A DNA stretch of 33,955 nucleotides from an uncultured Alphaproteobacteria bacterium (lineage in GTDB: Bacteria; Pseudomonadota; Alphaproteobacteria; Geminicoccales; Geminicoccaceae), in contig CALKJU010000049.1 of assembly GCA_937995535.1 (NCBI GenBank), positions 1 to 33,955 of the forward strand, read 5' to 3'. Position 1 is the stretch's first letter. Each line of letters starts with the position of its first letter. Below are positions 27,686 through 33,955 of the stretch, piece after piece. The position numbers were made by a program, and so were the translations under genes. The notes under the pieces were generated by a model. It saw only the letters and a list, made by a program, of their open reading frames with translations, did no database searches and was not told the DNA's origin.

Positions 27686-28101
27686 GCGGGACGTCAGGTG
27701 GTCGGCTGTGGACCATCCGCGGGCTCGGTCTCGCGGCCGTGCTCTTCGGCCTGGTCACGATAATGGAAGGCGGACACGTCCTGTTCGGTGGGCCCGAGCC
27801 CGCGGCGGCCGCCGGCGCCTACGTGCCGTTCGTGGTCTGGTTCAACTTCCTCGCCGGGTTCGCCTACATCGCCGCCGGGCTCGGACTCCTCACCGGGCGC
27901 CCCTGGGGTGGCCGCCTGGCCCTCGTCCTGGCGCTGGCGACGCTGCTCGTGTTCGCGGCGTTCGGCGTCCACATCGCGCTCGGCGGAGCGTACGAGACGC
28001 GGACGGTGCTGGCGATGACGCTGCGTTCCGGCTTCTGGGTCCTGGCCGCCGCGCTCGCTCTGACCGGCGCCCGGTCGGACGGCCGCGGACACTCTCCCTA
28101 G
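27682..28101 (+). CDS. Small four-helix membrane protein of the exporter operon
   Basis: This 139-residue protein has four hydrophobic segments (about 9-28, 45-66, 72-92 and 110-130), with no recognised domain. Its GTG overlaps the ATPase stop by 4 bases, so it is probably translated with the exporter and may be an accessory subunit or cargo-specific helper (inference). It ends in the polar tail [11 protein letters not shown]. The stop TAG interlocks with the TAG of the convergent pccB-like gene inside CTAG (28098-28101). Confidence 0.7.
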   Translation: MSGTSGGRLWTIRGLGLAAVLFGLVTIMEGGHVLFGGPEPAAAAGAYVPFVVWFNFLAGFAYIAAGLGLLTGRPWGGRLALVLALATLLVFAAFGVHIALGGAYETRTVLAMTLRSGFWVLAAALALTGARSDGRGHSP

Positions 28102-29630
28102 AGCGGGATGTTGCCGTGTTTCTTCCAGGGGTTCTCCTGCTTCTTGGTGCGTAGCCAGCGGAGCGCCTGGACGATGCGGCGTCGCGTGCCGTGCGGCATG
28201 ATCACGTCGTCGACGAAGCCGCGCTTGGCGGCGATGAACGGGTTGGCGAAGCGCTCGCGATATTCCTGGGTGCGGGCCTCGATCTTCTGCGGATCGCCGA
28301 GATCGGCGCGGAAGATGATCTCGACCGCCCCCTTCGAGCCCATCACCGCGATCTCGGCGGTCGGCCAGGCGTAGTTGACGTCCCCGCGGAGGTGCTTGCT
28401 GCTCATCACCACATAGGCCCCGCCATAGGCCTTGCGGGTGATCACCGTGACCTTGGGCACGGTCGCCTCGGTGAAGGCGAACAGCAGCTTGGCCCCGTGC
28501 TTGATGATCCCGCCATATTCCTGGGCGGTGCCCGGCAGGAAGCCCGGCACGTCGACGAAGGTGACGATCGGGATGTTGAAGCAGTCGCAGAACTGGACGA
28601 AGCGACCGGCCTTGCGCGCGCTGTCGATGTCGAGGCAGCCGGCAAGCACCATGGGCTGGTTGGCGACGATCCCGACCGTGCGCCCCTCGAAGCGGGCAAG
28701 GCCGATGATGATGTTGCGGGCGAAGCCCGGCTGCAGCTCGAAGAAGTCGCCCTCATCCACGACCTTGGTGATCAGCTCCTTCATGTCGTAGGGCTTGTTC
28801 GGATTGTCCGGAACGAGCGTATCGAGCGACGGCTCCTCGCGGTCGGGATCGTCGAAGCTCGGCCGGGCAGGCGGCGGCTGGCGGTTGTTGAGCGGCAGGA
28901 AGTCGAAGAAGCGGCGCAGCTCGTGCATCGCCTCGACGTCGTTGTCGAAGGCGAGGTCGGCGACACCCGAGCGCTGGGTGTGGGTCGAGGCGCCGCCCAG
29001 CTCCTCCTGGGTGACGCTCTCGTTGGTGACCGTGCGCACCACGTCCGGCCCGGTCACGAACATGTAGGAGCTGTCCCGGACCATGAAGATGAAGTCGGTC
29101 ATGGCCGGGGAGTAGACCGCACCACCGGCGCAGGGCCCCATGATCACGCTGATCTGTGGCACGACCCCCGAAGCCATCACGTTGCGCAGGAACACCTCCG
29201 CGTAGCCGGCGAGCGAGGCGACGCCCTCCTGGATCCGTGCGCCGCCGGAATCATTGAGGCCGATGACCGGCGCGCCGACCGCGATGGCCCGATCCATGAT
29301 CTTGCAGATCTTCTCCGCGTGCGCCTCCGACAGCGAGCCGCCGAACACCGTGAAGTCCTGGCTGAAGACGAACACGAGCCGGCCGTTGATGGTGCCCTGA
29401 CCGGTCACCACCCCGTCGCCCGGAACCGTCTGCTCGGCCATGCCGAATTCGCTGCAGCGGTGCTCAACGAACATGTCGATCTCCTCGAACGAGCCGGGAT
29501 CGAGGAGCAGCTCGATGCGCTCGCGCGCGCTGAGCTTGCCGCGTTTGTGCTGGGCGGCAACGCGCTTCGCTCCGCCACCGGCGCGGGCCGCCTCGCGCTT
29601 GGCCTCCAGGGCTTCCAGAATCTCCTGCAT
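28098..29630 (-). CDS. pccB: Acyl-CoA carboxylase carboxyltransferase beta subunit (PccB-like)
   Basis: This 510-residue protein is the crotonase-like carboxyltransferase of propionyl-CoA carboxylase. N-terminal half: [59 protein letters not shown] and [21 protein letters not shown]-terminal half: [20 protein letters not shown] and [15 protein letters not shown]. It transfers carboxyl from biotin to propionyl-CoA. Start ATG 29630 has GGAGGG 6 bases upstream; frame extending to 29837 lacks homologous sequence. The biotin carboxylase/carrier subunit PccA is not in the window. Assignment to propionyl-CoA rather than acetyl-CoA rests on overall similarity. Confidence 0.94.
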   Translation of the reverse strand: MQEILEALEAKREAARAGGGAKRVAAQHKRGKLSARERIELLLDPGSFEEIDMFVEHRCSEFGMAEQTVPGDGVVTGQGTINGRLVFVFSQDFTVFGGSLSEAHAEKICKIMDRAIAVGAPVIGLNDSGGARIQEGVASLAGYAEVFLRNVMASGVVPQISVIMGPCAGGAVYSPAMTDFIFMVRDSSYMFVTGPDVVRTVTNESVTQEELGGASTHTQRSGVADLAFDNDVEAMHELRRFFDFLPLNNRQPPPARPSFDDPDREEPSLDTLVPDNPNKPYDMKELITKVVDEGDFFELQPGFARNIIIGLARFEGRTVGIVANQPMVLAGCLDIDSARKAGRFVQFCDCFNIPIVTFVDVPGFLPGTAQEYGGIIKHGAKLLFAFTEATVPKVTVITRKAYGGAYVVMSSKHLRGDVNYAWPTAEIAVMGSKGAVEIIFRADLGDPQKIEARTQEYRERFANPFIAAKRGFVDDVIMPHGTRRRIVQALRWLRTKKQENPWKKHGNIPL

Positions 29631-29681
29631 GAGGCACCCTCCAGCTCGCGGCCGTCCTGCCACGCCGCCGGCGGTACCATG

Positions 29682-29793
29682 CGTGACCGGTGACGAAAAG
29701 CAGGCGGGGTCGCACCACTCGATGGCGCTGTGATCGCGCGCACAGACGGCCCATGGCGACGGCCCTAACGTCGTCGCGCCACCATCGGTCACG
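29682..29793. repeat. Distant inverted pair in the pccB divergent gap
   Basis: cgtgaccg (29682-29689) and cggtcacg (29786-29793) are complementary 8-base arms about 96 bases apart. Each is next to an ACCAT: at 29676 on the left and 29781 on the right. They flank the 166-base gap between pccB and the membrane-protein gene. This may be chance in GC-rich DNA. Confidence 0.25.
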
Positions 29794-29796
29794 GTC

Positions 29797-30672
29797 ATGC
29801 CCAGTCTCGGCAGCCATGCAAGCGTCGCCGGTGCCACCGCACCGGCGATTCCAGCGTCCTCCCGACGCCTGCCGGTTTGGCAAACCGTACGGGAGACCTA
29901 TGCGTTCCTTCTGCGCCAGCAGGGAGCGCTGGCCCGCCTCGCCGCGCCATGGCTTTTCATGTCCCTCGCGGTCGGCATCGGCGGGGCGCGCCTCGGCCAG
30001 GGCGAGCTCGCCTGGTCGGCCGCGGGTCTCATCGACTGGCTGGGCGGCATGGCGTTGACCGTGGCGTGGCTGCGGCTCGCCGTCGCCGGCACACCCGCCG
30101 GGTGGTGCGCCCCGTTCAACGCCCGCGTCGTCTCGCTGCTGCTGCGCTTGGGCCTCGTCGTCGCTCTCTGTGCCCTGCCGGGCATCCTGGTGGTGCTGCT
30201 CAGCATGCACCTGCTGGTTGCCGTGCTGCCGCGGGACTTGGCCGAAGTCGTTCTGGGAATGGTCCTGGCGGCCGTCGTCCTGGCCGCCGGGTACGCGATG
30301 CTGCGCCTGCAGCTCTGGGTGGTGGCCGGCGCTCTTGGGGTGACGTCGTTCTCGCTGCTCGACACGTGGGAGGCGATGCGCGGGAACACCCTGCGGTTGG
30401 CCGCGGCCTACGTCTCGGTCGGTGCGCTCGGCTGGACGATCGCGCTGATCGGGATCGGCCTTGGTGTCGGGCTGGTGGTCGGCCTCCTCGGGCCCGAGAG
30501 CGCGCAGGACCTCGTCCTGCCCTCCATGGGCGGCCGGCTGACCGGGCCATCCCTGCTCGTCGAGGCGATGGTTCGGGCTGTCGTCTACGGGATCGCCGCC
30601 CTCTACGCCACGGTCCTCGCCGTGGCAGCGCGACATGTCCTGCCCACGGCGATCGCGTCACCCGCGCAGTGA
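29797..30672 (+). CDS. Hypothetical six-helix membrane protein
   Basis: This 291-residue protein has an Ala/Arg-rich N-terminal tail of about 45 residues, then about six hydrophobic segments (roughly 48-65, 75-100, 110-140, 145-175, 205-235 and 255-285). [26 protein letters not shown] recurs in bacterial YckC/DUF-type small membrane proteins, but I do not recognise a named family. There is no enzyme motif. The exact start is unsure: ATG 29797 gives a long polar tail. The last 15 bases overlap the convergent ATP12 gene (30658-30672). Confidence 0.7.
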   Translation: MPSLGSHASVAGATAPAIPASSRRLPVWQTVRETYAFLLRQQGALARLAAPWLFMSLAVGIGGARLGQGELAWSAAGLIDWLGGMALTVAWLRLAVAGTPAGWCAPFNARVVSLLLRLGLVVALCALPGILVVLLSMHLLVAVLPRDLAEVVLGMVLAAVVLAAGYAMLRLQLWVVAGALGVTSFSLLDTWEAMRGNTLRLAAAYVSVGALGWTIALIGIGLGVGLVVGLLGPESAQDLVLPSMGGRLTGPSLLVEAMVRAVVYGIAALYATVLAVAARHVLPTAIASPAQ

Positions 30673-31353
30673 CGCGGCGTAGTGTGCCGTCGCCGCGAGG
30701 TCGCGGCGCAGCGCCGCGTGGCGGAGCCGTTGCTGCTCCTCCTCACCCCACTGCTCGACCTCGAACAGCTCGTCGAGTTGCGCCAGGGCGAAGGCCGCCT
30801 CGGCGTCGAGCGCACCCGCCTCCAGGGCCAAGCCCAGGATCAGCGAGCCGGTAAGGGTGACCGCCGCGTGCAGGCCGACGAGGCGCCACGCATCGAGCCC
30901 CTCGATCACCGCGCGCAGCCGGGCCAGCGCGTCCGCGTCCTGCGTCACGGCCATCACCCCCTCGGTCGCGACGAGTCGTGCACCATGGACGCGCGCGGCC
31001 CAGTCGAGCCAGGGCTGCCAGGCCCGCGCCTGGCGGAGGACCAGCTCGGCCGGGCCGGCGGCGCGATAGCAGAGCAGGTCGGTGGCGGCGAAGCCCAGGG
31101 CCTCGGCGATCGCATCGGCCCGCCGCGCGGGCATCAGGTCGACCACGGTGGTGGCGAGCCGGGTCACCGGCATCCGGGCGGCGTCGACCTGGTCGCCAGC
31201 GTCGCGCCATTCCGCGGCGATCGCCTCGGCCAGCGCCGGCGTCGGCACGATCAGCGCCCGCCGCGCCGGCGTGCGTAGGGGGCGTGTGTCGAGCTGGACC
31301 GCCCAGCCATCCGCGTCGCCAACCACGCCGACCTCGCGCCAGAAGCGCCTCAT
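30658..31353 (-). CDS. ATP12-family F1-ATPase assembly chaperone
   Basis: This 231-residue protein shows MRRFWREVGVV, LDTRPLRTPARRALIVPT, AEAIAAEWRDAGDQVD and MPVTRLATTVVDL, the ATP12 N-terminal signature. ATDLLCYRA and QARAWQPWLDWA follow, and LTGSLILGLAL appears in the C-terminal half. Atp12 binds the alpha subunit during F1 assembly and is found in mitochondria and Alphaproteobacteria. The ATG (31353) overlaps the VapC stop (31350) as ATGA, so it is translated from the toxin-antitoxin transcript or needs an internal promoter. No ribosome site free of the toxin gene is visible. Confidence 0.95.
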   Translation of the reverse strand: MRRFWREVGVVGDADGWAVQLDTRPLRTPARRALIVPTPALAEAIAAEWRDAGDQVDAARMPVTRLATTVVDLMPARRADAIAEALGFAATDLLCYRAAGPAELVLRQARAWQPWLDWAARVHGARLVATEGVMAVTQDADALARLRAVIEGLDAWRLVGLHAAVTLTGSLILGLALEAGALDAEAAFALAQLDELFEVEQWGEEEQQRLRHAALRRDLAATAHYAASLRG

Positions 31354-31742
31354 GCGCCCAGGTCGAGAACGTCGAGCCCGAGCGCTCGCGCCGCCACCGC
31401 CATCCGGCGATCCAGGGTAGCGAGGCGGATCGGCCCACGCCCCCGCTGGACGAAGGCCGCCGTCGCAAGATGCAGGGCATCGAGCGTCCGGACCGGCGTC
31501 GGGAACGGCTCGAGCGCACGGGCCAGGACATCGGGCACGAGTTCCAACAGCCAAGTCGAGCCGAGCAGCAGGCGCGCATCGTCGCCCGCACTATCGGCCA
31601 CGCCATAGGCGTGCAGTCGGTTCCAGACCTCGTAGGGAAGAAGTCGGCTGGCGGCCCGCGGCTCGTCCCACAGCCACGCCGGCGGGGCGTCGGCGTCGTC
31701 CAGCAGCTCGGCCAGCAGGATCGAGCTGTCGGCGTAGATCAC
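31350..31742 (-). CDS. vapC: VapC-like PIN-domain ribonuclease toxin
   Basis: This 130-residue protein has the complete PIN acidic set: Asp5 (MIYADSSIL), Glu38 (LPYEVWNRL), Asp88 (RTLDALHLATA) and Asp111 (ATLDRRMA). Toxins of this type cleave tRNA or rRNA with Mg2+. GTG 31742 overlaps the antitoxin stop. Its own stop overlaps the ATP12 start. All acidic residues are intact, so it looks active, but target RNA is unknown. Confidence 0.93.
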   Translation of the reverse strand: MIYADSSILLAELLDDADAPPAWLWDEPRAASRLLPYEVWNRLHAYGVADSAGDDARLLLGSTWLLELVPDVLARALEPFPTPVRTLDALHLATAAFVQRGRGPIRLATLDRRMAVAARALGLDVLDLGA

Positions 31743-32032
31743 CCACGATCCTCATGATCCCGCGCGAGGTCGGCGAGGAGCCGTTCCCGCGACACGACCC
31801 GATGGCGCCGCACTCGCCCGGTGAGCCGCAAGGAAGGTGGTGTGACGAGCCCCTGCCGGACCCACTCCGCGAGGACGACGTCGCCGACCGGTCCGACACG
31901 CTCCGGCGCGGGTGGACGCAGCTCGGCCACCACCTCGTCCCGGTCCGTGACCAGCACGGTCTCCCCGCTCGCCGCGAGGCGGACATATTCGCTCAGCCGG
32001 TCGCGAAGCTGCCTGATGCCGACGGCGCGCAT
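31739..32032 (-). CDS. Phd/YefM-type antitoxin of the VapC-like toxin
   Basis: This 97-residue protein begins MRAVGIRQLRDRLSEYVRL, then ASGETVLVTDRDEVVAELRPP, the DNA-binding and dimerisation core of Phd/YefM antitoxins. The more variable C-terminal half (about 60-97, basic and charged) should wrap the toxin. ATG 32032 has no clear ribosome site. The 16-bp palindrome at 32043-32058 lies 10 bases upstream and is the expected operator position. This family commonly represses its own operon. Confidence 0.9.
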   Translation of the reverse strand: MRAVGIRQLRDRLSEYVRLAASGETVLVTDRDEVVAELRPPAPERVGPVGDVVLAEWVRQGLVTPPSLRLTGRVRRHRVVSRERLLADLARDHEDRG

Positions 32033-32042
32033 ATGACGGATG

Positions 32043-32058
32043 TAGCCACCGGTGGCTA
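32043..32058. promoter_or_regulatory. Perfect 16-bp palindrome before the antitoxin gene
   Basis: tagccacc (32043-32050) and ggtggcta (32051-32058) form an uninterrupted palindrome, tagccaccggtggcta. It covers the TAG stop of the phosphatase gene (32058-32056) and lies 10 bases ahead of the antitoxin ATG. It is a good candidate operator for Phd-type autoregulation, and could also act as an RNA hairpin in the readthrough transcript. Confidence 0.65.
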
Positions 32059-32715
32059 GCTGAGCAAGTCGAGCAGTCGGTCGAAGCGGTCGAGCACGTC
32101 TTTGGCACCGGCCGCCCGCAGCTCGTCGGCCGGGTGGTTGCCCCAGGCGACACCGACCGGGAGCGCGCCCGCCGCCCGCGCCATCTCGATGTCGAAGGTG
32201 GTGTCACCGACCAGCACGGTCTCCTCGGAGCGCGCGCCGGTCTCGGCCATCGCTGCCTCGAGCATCGCCGGATGTGGCTTCGACGGATGCCGGTCGGCGG
32301 TCTGTAAGGTGACGAAATGCGCCTCCAGGCGATGGGCCGCCAGCACGTGGCGCAGGCCGCGCATCGCCTTGCCGGTGGCGATCCCCAGCAGCAGCCCGCG
32401 CTTCTGGAGGTTCTCCAGAAGCTCGCGCGCGCCCGGGAACAGCGGCTCGTCGACCGGCCCGGCGAGCCGGCGGCGAATGAACACGTCCTTGTAACGTTCA
32501 GCCACGACCGCGGCGTGCGCCGGATCGGCACCGTCCATCAGGCGGTCCACCGCCTCGACCAGCGACAGCCCGACGATCCGGCGGATCGCCTCCGCTGTCG
32601 GCACGGCCAGCCCCTCGCCGGCGAACGCCTCCTGCACGCAGTCGACGATCAGCCGCTGGCTGTCGACCAGCGTGCCGTCGCAGTCGAAGACGACCAGTCG
32701 ATGGCGCGTCGTCAC
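32056..32715 (-). CDS. HAD-superfamily phosphatase (phosphoglycolate phosphatase-like)
   Basis: This 219-residue protein has HAD motif I DCDGT (Asp11/Asp13 in VVFDCDGTLVD), motif II around IATGKAMR, the conserved Lys in HPSKPHPAM and motif III VGDTTFDIEMA. The C1 helical cap (about 22-85) contains RRIVGLSLVEAVDRL. It hydrolyses a small phosphoester; phosphoglycolate or other 2-carbon substrates are likely but unproven. GTG 32715 overlaps the sufE stop. In other Alphaproteobacteria a HAD phosphatase is often next to ATP12; here a toxin-antitoxin pair separates the two. Confidence 0.93.
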   Translation of the reverse strand: MTTRHRLVVFDCDGTLVDSQRLIVDCVQEAFAGEGLAVPTAEAIRRIVGLSLVEAVDRLMDGADPAHAAVVAERYKDVFIRRRLAGPVDEPLFPGARELLENLQKRGLLLGIATGKAMRGLRHVLAAHRLEAHFVTLQTADRHPSKPHPAMLEAAMAETGARSEETVLVGDTTFDIEMARAAGALPVGVAWGNHPADELRAAGAKDVLDRFDRLLDLLS

Positions 32716-33158
32716 GCCGGCGCCGGCTCCGCCGCCGCGCGCGCCGCCAGCTCGCGGATCCGCTTGACCATCGACCACAGGCCGTTGGAGCGGCCGGGCG
32801 TCAGATGCTTGGCGAGCCCGATCTCGTCGAGCACCACGGGCGGGTTCTCCAGGATCTCGCGCGGCGTGCGGTCGGCGTAGAGGCGCAGCAGGAGCGCGAT
32901 CAGGCCCTTGACGATGAAGGCATCGCTGTCGGCGGCAAGGCGCAGCCTTCCGGTCGCCGGGTCGAGCGGGGCGATCATCCACACCTGGCTCTGGCAGCCC
33001 GACACCTTGTTCTGCGGGGTCTTGTGCTCGGGCGGCAGAGGCGGCAGGGACTTGCCCAGCTCGACGATGTGCTCGATGCGCTCGCGCCAATCGTCGAACA
33101 GCGCGAACTCCTCACGGATCGACTGGGCGGCCTCGGCGATGGTTTGGGACGCTTCCAT
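32712..33158 (-). CDS. sufE: SufE-like cysteine desulfurase accessory protein
   Basis: This 148-residue protein accepts sulfur from SufS through Cys55 in VSGCQSQVW. The N-terminal FDDWRERIEHIVELGKSLPP and LPPEHKTPQNKVSGC are typical of SufE, as is ENPPVVLDEIGLAKHLTPGR. It ends with an Ala/Pro tail. ATG 33158 is preceded by GGAGG only 2-3 bases away, which is close, but no better start exists. It is the first gene of a minus-strand unit and is coupled to the HAD gene by GTGA. Its start codon overlaps a plus-strand ATG in CATG. Confidence 0.95.
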   Translation of the reverse strand: MEASQTIAEAAQSIREEFALFDDWRERIEHIVELGKSLPPLPPEHKTPQNKVSGCQSQVWMIAPLDPATGRLRLAADSDAFIVKGLIALLLRLYADRTPREILENPPVVLDEIGLAKHLTPGRSNGLWSMVKRIRELAARAAAEPAPA

Positions 33159-33912
33159 GACCTCCGATATCGGGCCCGGGACAGCCCCGGTCAATCGCGC
33201 CGCCCGCGTGCTCGTGCTCCAGCACCACCCGACCTCGCCTGCCGGCCTCGTCGCCGAGGAGGCCGCGGCGCTGGGCGTCAGGCTCGAGGTCGTCGACGCG
33301 CAGCACGGCTGCGATCTGCCCGCCGACGCCACTTCCTATGATGGTCTCCTGATCCTCGGCGGGACCATGAGCGCTCTCGACGACCATCTCTGCCGGCACT
33401 TCCCGCCGCTCCTCGATCTGGTCCGCGAGCTCGCCGCGCGGGAGACGCCGGTGCTGGGCCTGTGCCTCGGTGGCCAGCTCCTGGCCCGCGCCTTCGGCGG
33501 CCGGGTCCACCGCCGCCGTCACGGCGAGTTCGGCTTTCTCCCGCTCCGCCCGACGGCGCAGGCGGCGGACGACCCGCTGCTCGCCGGTACGCCGGACCCG
33601 GTGCCGGTGATGCAGTGGCACGACGACTCGTTCGATCTTCCGCCGGGCGCCGTGCCGCTGCTCGAGGGCGACCCGTGCCGCTGGCAGGCCTTCCGCGTCG
33701 GCGGCTCGGTCTGGGGCTTCCAGGGCCATCTGGAGGTGACGCGCGAGGACGCGCTGGTCTGGAGCGAGCTGCGCCGCACGCTCCGCGACGACGCCGCGGC
33801 CCCCGCCCTCGTCACCCGCCACCTCGCCGACGGCTGGCCGGCCACGGAGAAGTTCGGGCGGACGGTCGCACGACGGTGGTTGCGGCTTCTGCTCGTCAGG
33901 TCGACGGCTTGA
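33157..33912 (+). CDS. Class I glutamine amidotransferase-like protein
   Basis: This protein of up to 251 residues has the class I amidotransferase triad: nucleophile Cys103 in LGLCLGGQLLA, and His191/Glu193 in GFQGHLEVTRED. LILGGTMSALDD (65-76) is the preceding oxyanion-type segment. Relatives hydrolyse glutamine or gamma-glutamyl compounds, or are the GuaA-like YfeJ/gamma-glutamylpolyamine type; the substrate is not certain. The start is ambiguous: ATG 33157 overlaps the sufE start codon on the other strand, while GTG 33208 (MLVLQHHPTS) fits homologues well but has no clear ribosome site. Confidence 0.85.
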   Translation: MTSDIGPGTAPVNRAARVLVLQHHPTSPAGLVAEEAAALGVRLEVVDAQHGCDLPADATSYDGLLILGGTMSALDDHLCRHFPPLLDLVRELAARETPVLGLCLGGQLLARAFGGRVHRRRHGEFGFLPLRPTAQAADDPLLAGTPDPVPVMQWHDDSFDLPPGAVPLLEGDPCRWQAFRVGGSVWGFQGHLEVTREDALVWSELRRTLRDDAAAPALVTRHLADGWPATEKFGRTVARRWLRLLLVRSTA

Positions 33913-33955
33913 GCGTGCGGCTACGCCCGACGCGAGCCGACTTGCCTGAGCGGCT
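33913..33955. other. Right edge of window, no feature seen
   Basis: These 43 bases after the amidotransferase stop contain no open frame, hairpin or promoter that I can support. They are probably intergenic. Confidence 0.5.

Noticed and set aside
28191..29693. Plus-strand open frame of 500 codons opposite pccB
   Set aside because: It mirrors pccB exactly and shows only shadow composition.
29631..29837. N-terminal extension of the pccB frame
   Set aside because: The family start matches ATG 29630 with a well-placed GGAGGG; the extension is not similar to PccB.
32716..33090. Longer N-terminus for the HAD phosphatase
   Set aside because: It would overlap sufE in another frame. The HAD motif I starts only 8 residues after GTG 32715, as in homologues.

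Overview
The window is very GC-rich, densely packed DNA from what looks like a free-living alphaproteobacterium, possibly of the Rhodospirillales/Geminicoccales type. I infer this from gene content: an ATP12-type F1-ATPase assembly chaperone, a Sco1 copper chaperone, the purC-purS / purQ-purL-bolA-grxD set, a TakP-type TRAP binding protein and a Phd/VapC module. Many starts are GTG or TTG, and many neighbouring genes overlap by 4 bases, as in tightly coupled operons. Nearly everything is chromosomal housekeeping or metabolism. I see no transposase, integrase, phage structural gene or CRISPR array.

Layout. 1-736: the end of an unrecognised gene, a small proline-rich hypothetical gene, and a repeat- and hairpin-rich gap beside a tRNA-Arg(ACG). 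877-2747 (minus): Sco1 and a DadA-like amino-acid oxidase. 2837-5166: a nitroreductase overlapping nadE. 5305-12666: purine biosynthesis, purC-purS then purQ-purL, split by a 3.4 kb iron-type block (two-CxxCH c-type haem protein and imelysin on the minus strand, PiuC-like dioxygenase on the plus strand). 12695-13292: bolA and the monothiol glutaredoxin grxD, the usual Fe-S trafficking pair behind purL. 13315-15249: a DUF3108 protein divergent from a PL5 alginate lyase whose start codon cannot be found. 15269-15883 (minus): rpsD with a clear promoter and a terminator-like leader hairpin. 16055-18426: DinB-like protein, AEC transporter, CBS-pair protein and YciI-like protein. 18643-22117: a TRAP transporter whose binding protein faces its two membrane subunits across a shared terminator, followed by a class II aldolase. 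23033-24505: an entericidin-like lipoprotein of 59 residues and an SCP-x-type thiolase. 24699-28101: a DevBCA/MacB-like exporter operon ending in a small membrane protein. 28098-29630 (minus): a PccB-type carboxyltransferase. 29797-30672: an unknown six-helix membrane protein. 30658-33158 (minus): sufE, a HAD phosphatase, a Phd/VapC toxin-antitoxin pair and ATP12. 33157-33912: a class I glutamine amidotransferase.

How the parts fit. PurS, PurQ and PurL form one FGAM synthetase, yet the iron block puts purS and purQL on separate transcripts, and leaves purQL-bolA-grxD directly downstream of a probably iron-regulated dioxygenase gene. On the minus strand near the end, the toxin-antitoxin pair sits between the HAD phosphatase and ATP12, with start/stop overlaps on the ATP12 side and a perfect 16-bp palindrome just before the antitoxin start. 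These two arrangements, the start-less alginate lyase and the rpsD leader hairpin are the points most worth a second look. No wholly new multi-gene system is evident.
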